From: Mycoemilia scoparia
Taxonomy: Eukaryota; Kickxellomycota; Kickxellomycetes; Kickxellales; Kickxellaceae
Length of the DNA stretch: 36,226 nt
Direction of reading: 5' to 3'
Assembly (NCBI GenBank): GCA_027575805.1
Contig: JANBPU010000163.1
Location: 1 to 36,226, forward strand
Part shown: in pieces, positions 1 to 10,100 of the stretch
How positions within the stretch are numbered: position 1 is the first letter of the stretch
Layout: each line of letters starts with the position of its first letter
Notes under the pieces: model-generated
Seen by the model: only the letters and a program-made list of their open reading frames with translations
What the model was told of the DNA's origin: nothing
Databases searched by the model: none
Translations under genes and position numbers: made by a program

Positions 1-1036
1 CACAAACTAATGACTGCTCAACCAAGATTCATCAGCTTAGTCAATCAAGGCTTTTTAGAAGCAACGCAATGAAACAAACATATGCACTCCCTGCTGCTGC
101 TGATGGTATTGTGGAGTGTGTGGGGAGGGCAAGAGTAGCCGAATCCCAGTTCTTGCGACAACCCCAAAAGATATACATGACCCGAACTCCCGTATACAAA
201 TGGAAAAGGCCTGGTCATTTTGAAGGGAGGGAATATTATATTCCATTGTTATACCCAAGGAGCGAACCCAAGAGATTACAACAGCCTTTGTTTAGAGCCG
301 CAATATGCATATATAGCCTCCTTTTATAGAAGGCTGCACCGATATGGCTGCAAGGCATCTGTCGAACAAGTTACTCTCACTTTTGTTTCAAAGTGGCCAT
401 GACTAGCAAAGCAAGTATGAGCACGCTTTTTATCATTTGGAAGACAGAATTGCATTGTATATTCACCATACAATAGCAGTTCCAACTTTGAAAGGTCCAT
501 GGCACATTGGGCTCTCTTGAAATCGTACATGTACTCAAGACCAAACTATGAAAACGACCATGCAAAATTATCTGTTATAGAATTTTCATTGATGTGGATA
601 TAAATCGCTGCTATTTAATAAAAAGAACAACTATAAACTTGTCCCTAAAATCAATCAAACTGCATCAGATTCAACACAAACTCATTCGCTAGCATGAAAA
701 CCCGGCACAACAGTCAGCCTGGCTTTTAAATGTCTCTGTATAATTGATTTTGAACGAATGCAAGGGCAAACTTTCATCACCTCTTTTCCTGCAATAGTGT
801 GAGACTAAGCGACAAATATACCCAAGCCATTATCCCCCAAAATAAAATACCTCCGTTGACAGTGGCATTTTGGATTCTGACGAACAGTGGAGTTCTCCAT
901 TTTTAATGAACTCAAACAAGAAGCCAGGCCACAAGAGCCAAGATCATCATCATTGCTGGATTCAATAGTAACTCGGACATTTACATCCATTTCACCAGCT
1001 TAATTATTGATGGAAGCATACGCATTTTGGCAGTCC
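1..1036. other. Gene-poor left edge
   Basis: This AT-rich stretch has only short open frames (under about 90 codons) with no recognisable domain, broken by stops on both strands. The part next to 1037 continues, on the minus strand, the frame of the decayed coding repeat but is soon interrupted by stops. I see no RNA gene and no intact coding region here. Confidence 0.6.
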
Positions 1037-1252
1037 TAAACCGTTTTGGCATAAAATCTTTTGGTACCTGGCAGTCAAATACCACAGGATAGGCGTCGAA
1101 GTTATCAGGTTTTGAATTGGGATTAATTTTATGTTCAAACTTTGTTAAAATAATGTCTTTGTCAGGACTGGCAGTAAACGAGGAGGTAGCCCTTTTAACC
1201 ACAATGTCAAAACCATGCGATTCGGTAAGCCTGTCCTTTTTGTTTTATTTAA
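1037..1252 (-). repeat. Dispersed coding-like repeat, left copy
   Basis: Read on the minus strand, this segment matches 36011-36226 (plus strand) over 216 bases with about 13 substitutions by my hand alignment, roughly 94% identity and no gaps. One minus-strand frame stays open across it and contains YPVVFDCQVPKDFMPKRF and, just upstream, RLTESHGFDIVVKRATSS. This looks like part of a multi-copy protein gene or mobile element. I do not recognise the family. Most differences are transitions, with A/T in this copy where the right copy has G/C, which suggests decay of this copy. Confidence 0.75.
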
Positions 1253-1620
1253 ATAATGAGAGCCAAAAGTGGTAGGGATGTATAATACGTCTTGATAAAC
1301 CTTTTTATAGCCGCATTGGCTTAGACGTTCTCTGAGATTAAGGGTATATCTTGGCAATCTTTGAATGTTTTAATGGCTGATATATGTAGGCTATTAATAT
1401 GGCCAGTTCTCCACCAAAAGAAGGAAACATACAGTTATCCTTACGTATCAGCTGCAAACCATTACGTTGCCCATACGTTTTAGCTGGTGTTTCGGCAATT
1501 ATTAGCTAGTATCCAAGGAGATTTCCTAGTACCCTTTGAGAGGAAACACCGTCATGTGTCAGATCAATTAGATCCTGGGCGAAATCAAAGCACACAATGT
1601 GATTAATCACAACAATTTGT
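1253..1620 (-). pseudogene. Decayed upstream part of the unidentified repeat protein
   Basis: On the minus strand, protein-like stretches continue upstream of the repeat core but need frame changes and read through stops. One frame covers roughly 1340-1610 with one internal stop and includes AETPAKTYGQRNGLQLIRKD and FPSFGGELAILIAYIYQPL. It is followed by a stop-broken frame containing ANAAIKRFIKTYYTSLPLLA. The stops and frame shifts mark this as a relic. The family is not recognised. It is absent from the right copy, where homology stops near 36011. Confidence is low because the reading depends on joining frames by eye. Confidence 0.35.
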
Positions 1621-1816
1621 AAACAACAAAACATTTCTGAACCAACTACGTTTGTTTACTATTATTTTTAAATCTCAACACTCTTAAAAAGCTGTTATTT
1701 ACCCTTCCAATCGCTCTTGTTCCAATTTGTATATAATTTAAAGTCGTTACCCAGACTATTTTTTCTAAAACTACAACAAAAGTTTAGTGAATACGAGAGT
1801 GAGAGTAAAGAATATA

Positions 1817-4800
1817 ATGCTATCAGGCACAGCGGCAGCTACACATTCAACAGAGCCTGAAGAGAAATTCGCACACTCTGAAGGCTACACCACTGTAAAA
1901 TTCTCCTATGATGGAACGTAAGTCTGAAGCATGTTTACAAACGCGATAATCAAGCAATCCTAGCATTAAATTCAATAACCATATTTGTAACTATATTTAT
2001 ATAATAGATTTTTTATGACTGGCGGTAATGATTCATTGATACGTGCATTCAAATCAAATAAATCTGAGCGAGACCAAGAAGCCCAAACATTTGAATACCA
2101 TTCCGATGGCGTACTTTGTTTGGACACTGCAAAGAACAGAATCCTTGTTAGTGGTGGTGAAGATTCCACTACATATGCCTTCAACCTCGCCACCACCACC
2201 ACCACAAACCATGGAGCAGCAGCAGGAAATAGCATTGGTGGAGACAACTCAGACTCAAACAGCAACATTAGTACTATAGCAACACTTACACCAAAGGGCA
2301 CACTGTTTCGTTCAACCCTATCAATTTGCGATGTAAGTGCCAGTCCTAATGGAATGCAGGTGGCAATCGCATCCCATGAAGACACAATCTCCATTGTATC
2401 TCTAATTGATATTGGAATGGTTATGCTCAAATTACCTGGTGACAGCAAAAACAACAAGCCCCAGGGAGATGGTGGCCACAAAAGCCCTATCAATAGTGTT
2501 CACTTTTCTTCGGACAGCAGGTATCTGGCTTCTTCCAGTTGCGATGGAACAATAAAGATCTGGGATATGCAGATGGATAGTCCATGCTGTGTCAAGACAT
2601 TTGAGAAATTGGCTCCGGCTTGTCAAGTTGGCGATGAGTTCCAACAATTCAAGATTCGGTGGAGCCCTGATGGATCGGTCTTGGCTGTTCCTGGAAGAGC
2701 ACATGACATTCATTTAATCAAGCGTGGCAGTTGGACCATCTCTGATTCCACCAGTGACAGTGGCGGTTCGCTGAGAGATGGTGGGCACTCGGGGACTGTG
2801 ACCCATTTGGCGTGGTCTCCGACCGGCAGGTATCTTTCTAGCGTTTCTAGTGGGGATTCAGGAAATAGGGTGATTATTTGGGAATATTCAAAGAGATCGG
2901 TGTTGGTTGACCGCCAGCATTCTTCACAGCTTTGTCAGGTCGAGTGGCATCCACATTCTAATACCATTGCGTTTAGTGATGCTATGGGAAGTGTTTCTGT
3001 GTGGGATGACGTGATTCCCAAAGGACATCTTCCTCCACATGTCGCTGCTCCTGTAAAATATGGTTCCAAGGCAAAAAGTGAAGATACAAAATCAAGCCTC
3101 GTAAAAAATGCGTCTGGTAAATCAAAGTCCAGCAATGCTGCTGATGACTTATTCAACGATGAAGCTGTTGATGATGCTAACAGCGGCAGAGATACCAGAG
3201 ATTCTGAAGATACAAGGATGGCTATCGGGGACAATGACGATGTTGAGAGCCAAGGCGAAGATGTTGAGTCGCTAAATAATTTTGTGGTCGATGATGATGG
3301 TGAAGGTGCAGCTTATATTGAACCGATTCCACAATGGACCCCACCCACCCATGTCAAAGTTAAACCATTCCAACCTGGTGCTACTCCCCTTGTCCATGGC
3401 CGCCAGTACCTTGCCCTCAACCTTATTGGAAGCGTTGTAACTATTCGACAAGAAAATGCATCTCACAATATTGTTGAAGTCGACTTCTATGACAAGAGCG
3501 CACATCGTGATACTCATTTCAGGGACACTGATTCATTCTGCATGGCCTCGCTTTCGAACCAAGGCTGTCTATTTGCCTCCAAACCATCTTCTAAAACTTC
3601 TAAAGAGAGCAGCGATGATGCTAAGCCATCACTTTTATCGTATCGTGCATTTTCTTCATGGTCGACTGTATCAAATTGGGTAGTTGGTTTGCCATTTTCT
3701 GAAGAAATTGAATGTATTGCGCTTTCATCTCGTGGTGCAGCTGCTGTTACTTCTTTGGGGTATCTTCGTCTATTCACTATTGGCGGTGTTCAGCTTCACA
3801 TTGAAAGTCTTCCAAACCGAGTATTGACATGTACGGCCTATGACAATCTGCTATTCATTATATTAGAATCAACTGGGTCTCTGGCTCACCAAGCCATGGA
3901 AACAAAGGAGCGCGAATACGAGTACATCCTAATGTCTATTGACGGCTCGGAAAAGTACAGTCAAGGCGTCTGTGTTGTTTCCAAAGAATCTACAATAACT
4001 TGGGCCCACTTTACTGAAGAAGGGCATCCGGTGGTATGCGATTCGGCTGGGATTGTTAGAGTACTACATAGACGCAGTCCCAGAATGACAAGCAAACAAG
4101 CTGGCCAGATAATAAACTCGCATGATATTAATGGCGAAAATAATTTCAATTGTTCTGCTTCATGGATTCCAATTATTGATATTCGTGAACTGGCTCGTAG
4201 TCGTGCAAAAAACGAATCTCTATGGCCTGTCGCTATTACTGGAACCCAATTGATGACAATCCTATGCAAAGATGGAACCAAATATCCAACTTACCCCAAA
4301 CCTATATTAGCAGAATTTTCGCTTCAAATTCCATTATTGAGACTCAAGTCACAGGTTGGAAAACTTGAAGAACATGTATTGAGAAGCCGGATATTATACG
4401 AGCAACTGGTGTTTGAATCAGAGCGGACAGGAAAAGAGTATCAGGGCGGTATCAATGTATTTGGTAGTGATAGTAGCACAATTGGCTCGTCAACAGGGTC
4501 TATTGACAAGGATCAATTGGAGCAAGATAAATCGGTTTTGAGGTTGATTCAGTTGGCTTGTAAAGACGATAAGATGCAAAGAGCAATGGATTTGGTGCAT
4601 TTGCTTTATAATCCTAATTCTATTTCGGCGGCTATCAAGATTGCGATGTTTAATAAGCAGTCTACGTTGGCTGAAAGGTTGGTTCAGTATCAAGAACTTG
4701 TGTATCAGCGTAACCAAGAGCTTTATGGTAATGACGAAGATGCTGATGTAATGGATGGAGATGAGGATAATGATGGGTTTGGATCAAATTTGGATCCTAA

Positions 4801-4822
4801 AAGAAAAAGAACTCGTTTATAA
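1817..4822 (+). CDS. CTF4: Ctf4/Mcl1/AND-1 replisome hub protein (two exons)
   Basis: Homologue of Ctf4 (S. pombe Mcl1, human WDHD1/AND-1), a trimeric nuclear hub that ties DNA polymerase alpha and other clients to the CMG helicase and supports sister-chromatid cohesion. The CDS is 1817-1917 joined to 2008-4822, giving 971 residues. The intron has a GTAAGT donor and an ATAG acceptor, and the join gives SYDGTFFMTGGNDSLIRAF, a typical first WD40 strand set. An N-terminal WD40 propeller covers about residues 15-340, with a clear GHKSPINSVHFS...GTIKIWD repeat near 188-215. An acidic linker follows at about 375-460. The Mcl1/SepB middle propeller runs from about 490 to 805, with PFQPG and YDKSAHRDTHF typical of the family. 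A helical C-terminal bundle ends in the basic PKRKRTRL, a likely nuclear signal. No HMG box is present, as in yeast but unlike human WDHD1. Length is near yeast Ctf4 (927). Confidence 0.95.
1918..2007 (+). other. Intron 1 of CTF4
   Basis: This 90-base AT-rich intron starts GTAAGT and ends ATAATAG. Removing it joins the short first exon in phase 2 (AC plus A forms a Thr codon) and restores the conserved start of the propeller. Confidence 0.9.
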
Positions 4823-4900
4823 TTTTATTTATCTAACAATCCAATTGAATTTTAAATTTTTTTTGTGTGTGTATGAATTTGAACATTTAAAAAGCAATAT
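4823..4900. other. CTF4 3' flank
   Basis: AT-rich sequence with a T-rich and GT-rich run directly after the CTF4 stop. It probably serves as the 3' UTR. The MITE-like element begins at its right end. Confidence 0.4.
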
Positions 4901-5012
4901 GGGCAATAATTTTTGAAGGGTGAAAGTTTACTAGAAAAACTGGACATCCATTTGGCTGTGATTCCCCTATAATCACTGGTCCCCAAAATTCACCCTTCAA
5001 AAATTATTGCCC
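4901..5012. mobile_element. MITE-like element with perfect 24-bp terminal inverted repeats
   Basis: Bases 4901-4924 (beginning GGGCAATAATTTTTGAAGGG) are the exact reverse complement of 4989-5012. The 64-base interior has no coding capacity, so the 112-bp unit looks like a miniature inverted-repeat transposable element. No convincing target-site duplication is visible: the left flank ends CAATAT and the right flank begins AAATGA. A diverged relative lies at about 35909-36008. It sits between CTF4 and a kinase relic. Confidence 0.75.
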
Positions 5013-5040
5013 AAATGATATATTATATATAATATATTAG

Positions 5041-6378
5041 GATAGGAAAAGCCAGGTATTGCTTGTAAAAGTTGGCCTTATTATTCCAGGCAAGGAAACA
5101 GAGTTTGGTAATATAATCGAAAGTATATCAACTCTATTATTCCTAACAACTCTTTCAGAGCATGACCTTGGGATTATGATTCCAAAAGCCTCAGGCCCAT
5201 TAAACATGCTCATTTTCAATAAGGGTAATTCTAAAATTCCAATAAGTGGCCTTGAAAAAGACAAAAAAAAAAGATACATTGATTTTGAGGGCTATAGATA
5301 AATTTCAATCCCCATATAAACTTTGGGGTAGAGCCACATAGGTTGTCAAGGATAAAAGCAAAAATCCTATTACAATAAAGGATAATACAATTGGATCAAA
5401 TTTCTTTGTCAAGTTCAATATCCAGCAATATAATAGAAGACAGCAAACTGAAATTGAAATACTGAAAAAACTGGCTGTACTTAACAATGATAATATTTGC
5501 AGAGCCCATCATATCAGAAAGCTTGGAATATACAATGGGTTCAATTGTGAGGCTATAATATTTCCTGACTATAGAGTTCTAGTTAATAATTATATTATCT
5601 GTGAAGGTTTATGGGTTTCCTTTACATACTTTATCCATAATATCTACACTCTGAAGCCAATGTTGGCTTCAGAATAGCCTTTTAGTGTGATAGTCAAAGG
5701 GTATGGACTTAGACTTGTCATAACCTGGTTACAAGGAAGGACATAGTTACAGTAATTGACTGGGGGTATGCCTATGTTGAATCCCCTGAGTCCAAGTATT
5801 TTCCTAATGGTGATTTCTAGATTACAGGAACTACTCCTTTCATGAGTATCAGAATGCTCAACATGATACAGGGTCAATCATGACTGGATGATGCTGAGTC
5901 CAATTTTAATCTTCTTTCTTATATGGTCACAAGGGTATATTTTAATACTATCAAGATGGACAAGATGCCCTACTGGGATTACAGCAATATCAGCAAATTT
6001 GCCCTGACAAGAGCAACAAGCCTAGAGTTATTTGATTCATTCTTAAACAATTGCTTCCCTGATCACAAAAAAGTCAATAAAGGGATAATTCAGCTACTTC
6101 ATGACTTTTATGAAGCCCTGTTTTCTAACCAATTATCAATAATGCTTTTCTGTCCCAGTGAAACAGATGTATGTTTGAAGCAAGATGAGATTTGGTCAAA
6201 GTTGTTAGACATCTTCGGCATCAATATTCAGCCTAAGGCCAGCACATCAAAAGTTCCTAATAGAGAAGGCATTGTTGATAGAGATTTACAGTCATCGGGC
6301 AATAATAAAAAGCAAAAAAATTCAAGTAATGCATCAACCTCAACCGGAAGGCAGCTCAGGACACCTCGCATTAAATAA
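5041..6378 (+). pseudogene. FunK1-type fungal protein kinase pseudogene
   Basis: The broken reading frame follows the layout of FunK1 (fungal-specific kinase, PF17667) from end to end. The N-terminal part (5041-5301) contains KVGLIIPGKETEFGN and ends in a stop. After a frame change, LWGRAT (5321-5338) resembles the glycine loop but runs into a stop at 5339-5341. FVKF (Lys at 5411) and QQTEIEILKKLA resemble the VAIK lysine strand and helix C. After a further frame change, VIDWGYAYVE (metal-binding Asp at 5758) and ITGTTPFMSI give the activation segment, and LDDAESNFNLLSYMV the C-lobe. In-frame stops lie at 5710, 5818 and 5881. The catalytic HRD region seems to be where the 5710 stop falls. The tail from 5923 is intact and ends in a basic, Ser-rich sequence (GRQLRTPRIK). 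The gene cannot encode an active kinase. Confidence 0.8.
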
Positions 6379-7116
6379 GCTATTCAAACAGATACACCCA
6401 AAGCCTTACATTTCTTTTACTTTTAGTAACCTATTGTTTTATTCCCTTCATTTGTACAAGTATGTAGAATACTATATTTTCATTTAAAAATTTCGAATCC
6501 AAATACTTTATATTGAAAATGATATATATGCATATGATCCGTATTGGGATCCAATCCCAAGCCATTTGTTATACAACTCCTGAGGACTCATTTTTGCCTG
6601 AGGTTGTGTGAAATCTGACCAAATACAAAGTTTTCAGAAAAGCGCTAGACTTTGAGTGGTATAGATAATAAATAAGAAATGCCTGATGTGAATGCATTGG
6701 AATTGATTCCTAAATACAATAGAAGTGCATCCTCCATATTGATATTGTCTAATGTCATCTCACACATCATTATCCTTTTCAACAAAACATGTATTTAAAA
6801 TTGTTATAAACAAAAATTTAATCGAACAAGCAGATGATAATAAAGCGAGAGATATAAAAATGAGAGATGATAATAATAATAATAAATAAACACACCCAAA
6901 TCAACAATAAAAAGTAAAGGAAAAAATTAATAGCACAGATTTATATAATAAAGAGTATAGTGATAATTGTTGGTATGCAAAAAAATCGTTTGCTTGTATC
7001 AATGTAATATTTGTGATCCTCGCTTTGCGGTGTATTTGTTATTTTCATTGTCGTTAATGTCATTGTTATTTATAACTTCGGCATCACCATTCAACCATAT
7101 CTGATCGAGTTATTGT
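6379..7116. other. Intergenic, probable 3' UTR of the RAMA-trithorax gene
   Basis: AT-rich sequence with a short AAT/ATA trinucleotide run near 6868-6890. The part nearest 7116 probably serves as 3' UTR for the minus-strand gene. I looked on the minus strand for a continuing SET-domain exon after the 7117 stop and saw none. Confidence 0.5.
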
Positions 7117-10100
7117 TTATGAAGCCGCAACAAATGAAGTTTGCTGTTGTTGTTGAGGTTGTTGAGGTTCTTTGTTTAGCGGCTGGCTTTTATGTGTATA
7201 ATTATGAATTGGCAAATTGCTGCCAACATTACCATGAATAGCACTGTTTTCGCTGCTATCATTACTATTATTATTGATACCGCCATCACTTTCAGGGTGA
7301 GATGGTAACATGGCCAGGTTTCGAGAGATGTAGTTTTCTGTTTTTTTGGTCTCATTGGTTAGCATTGCCAAAGGCTCTGGTTTAAATGAAAGCTGGTGTT
7401 CTTCTTGGATAGTGGTTGTAGAATAAAACAATGGTGGAGATGATGAAGCGGTGGTGGTACTTGAAGATGTCATAGCAGCGGCAGCAAGTAATGGCTTTGG
7501 CTCTGGCATTGTTGGGGTTGAAAGTGTCATTGCTGATAACCGAAGCATTGGAGAAGTCAATGCAGATGATGGCTGATGATAATGACCATGGTTATTGCTG
7601 TGTTCGCCATTACCACCATATCCTCCGGATTGATGGCCTATCAAAATATCAAGGTTGCTCGGTGCCCTGGATCTTGGTCTAGGCCTGCTAATTTTTTTAG
7701 ATCCATGACCAAGATTATCATACTTGATTCCTTTGTTGCGTGCTTGGCCAGCCCATTGGCACAAATCTTGGTACCCATTGACTTGGCTACGCAAACCATC
7801 GCCAAATGCCTGTCGACTTAGACCCAAAAACAAGTATGGTCTGGATTTTGCCAACATACTTATAGGGTGATTGTTTGGGAGTATATTATTAGCCATTTTA
7901 ACCACTAGTTCGCGAATGCTTGGTGCAGTATCAACATACAAGGGGTTGCTGTTGGAATTTATTTGCAATTCACCGTTTTTACCAGCGCCAGAATATTGGT
8001 ACTGGGGATTGATATAGGAGCCTGTTGCCGATGTGCCGCCCTCTGTAACAGTGATACGCCATTTGACAGAAAATGAGACATATGTGTCTTTGCTCAGCTT
8101 GACGGAGTATGGCGAATCGACTGAACAATCGGACAAATCAACAGGAAGCAGTGACTCAAATCGCAAACGCAACCAGCCCCCACAAGCAAAAATGTAACGA
8201 TCACATACAATTCCAGGAGGCAATGCCCATTGTGGGAAATCAGCAGTAGCCAAAACTAGTCTTCCTCCATTATTATTGCTATTATTATTGTGAACATTAG
8301 ATGAAGATGCTGTTGACGATGATATCCGTTTCCATTCATTATTACCACCACTGTTATCTCCAGAATTAACAACCAAAACAGAGCCCCATTCTTGGACATA
8401 CAGCATACCCACTTTGCAGGAGATGTTGTGTAGAGAGCGTGGTGGCATGCTTTGTATATCAACTCGCATGGAAGCATAGCAAGCACTGGTCACTGATCCT
8501 TCTGTTGGAAGGTATCCGCGGAATTCGGGGCTATGTGGTGGACAAAGGGCTCTTCTCCACTCTCTGGATACGACTGGAACTCCCAAAGGGGACTTTCCGA
8601 GGTTCATAGAGCCGCTGGTGTTTGTGTTGGGTGTATTCATAGCTGAGGCCAGAAGCAGGCATGGAAGGTGATACGATGAATGAGTGCACTGGATCGGAGC
8701 ACAACAGCGAACTGTAGCGCCTAATCTTCCACACATACCGCAATTGCTGGACGATACTTGTTGCAGTGCAGCACTGATATCTGTGAACTGGGTGTACGAC
8801 AGCTGCTGTTTCTGCTGCTGTCCTTGAAGGGACGATACACTCCTTGGTCCCCATGACCAAGCCACACACTCGACATGTGCCCATTGTGTTGTATTATTCG
8901 GCAATTCAAAGGGAAGCAGGCGCCCAAGAGCGTATGGTCCTTTGGCGTTGCTGTCTCCACATAGTCCACAGAGTGCGCACATTCTGGTGAGTTTGAATAG
9001 CTTGTCTGCACTGTTTCTGTCGGCTGTAGGTGATTTGGGCAAAGCGAAGCGTTTTTCAAGCTCAGGAATGCTATAGGCAATAGCGGGATTCTCGAATCGA
9101 ACATCAGAGTGGGTAAGACATAATAACAGACCTGCCATTTCAGCATCCGAAGTACTTGGAGATCTGGCAGCCGGTGGTGGATGTGGCGCAGAACCACTCG
9201 ATAGCTGGGCAGGCCAAGTTGTCGAACGGGTGGTCTTTGGTCGGTTGATAACATGATCCGTATCCGCAGTATCAAGGCTATCTGGATCCTTTTTTATTTT
9301 GATCTTACCGTCCTTTCTTAGACAGACAGGAACAATAGTAGAGGGCCATTGTTCATCTCCACCCCGACATAAAGAGCAAGCATATGGTGCATCCTCATCA
9401 TCGATCAGGCTATCATAAACAGATGCAGTGATTTTGCTGTCACAAGTGACGTGAACCCAACATGAACAGCCATCACAACAAACCATTGGGGAAGCATTTT
9501 CGTCATCAGAATAGGTGTGTAAACACAGTGGGCAGATCTCAGCCTGGTTAATGGCATCAGAACAATCGCCACACACTTGGAAATCAAACTCCCACCGAAC
9601 TTTGATATTAGTCTTTGTATAATGTGACGCGCCTTTATGACCGGAATTGGACGAGTTCTTGTGCGAATTGTGGTGATGGTGGCTTGATGAATAGGATGTT
9701 GTGGAAGCTGATGAAAGAGATGCTTTTCTTTGGTTTCGAGAATTTGGTGACATTTTTTCAATAATTTCATTAATTGTCGACCCACACTCAATACACAAGA
9801 GACAAGCATCACATACCCAGCGCTGATATTTTTGGATATTTTCTGCGATATCTTTTTGCCTACTACAAGTGGCATGTATATTCTGTCCACATTCATCGCA
9901 CTCAAGAAGACTAGGTGCTGGATCGAGCTGATGGCAAGCTTGGCAAGATGAGCATGTGGGACACGAAAAGTCATTGATTGAAATCTCCGCAGTAAGACCA
10001 ACACAGAAGGGATGGTAGTATTCAGAGCATGATTTACATAACAAAAGATCGTTTCCACCAGAGCAGCATAGCGAACAAAGCACGAGATGTTGCTCATTGT

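Noticed and set aside
69..530. Small open frames on both strands at the left edge
   Set aside because: They are short and overlapping, with no domain and no second copy in the window.
4901..5012. Inverted repeat as a simple transcription terminator hairpin for CTF4
   Set aside because: The arms are long, separated by 64 bases, and recur in diverged form elsewhere. A mobile element fits better than a terminator in a eukaryote.
5644..5877. Minus-strand 77-codon frame across the kinase relic
   Set aside because: It is a shadow of the plus-strand FunK1 remnant, which has clear kinase motifs.
9405..10097. 230-codon minus-strand frame inside the RAMA-trithorax gene
   Set aside because: It is an alternative frame of the Cys-rich PHD cluster. 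The main frame shows the conserved zinc ligands; this one does not.
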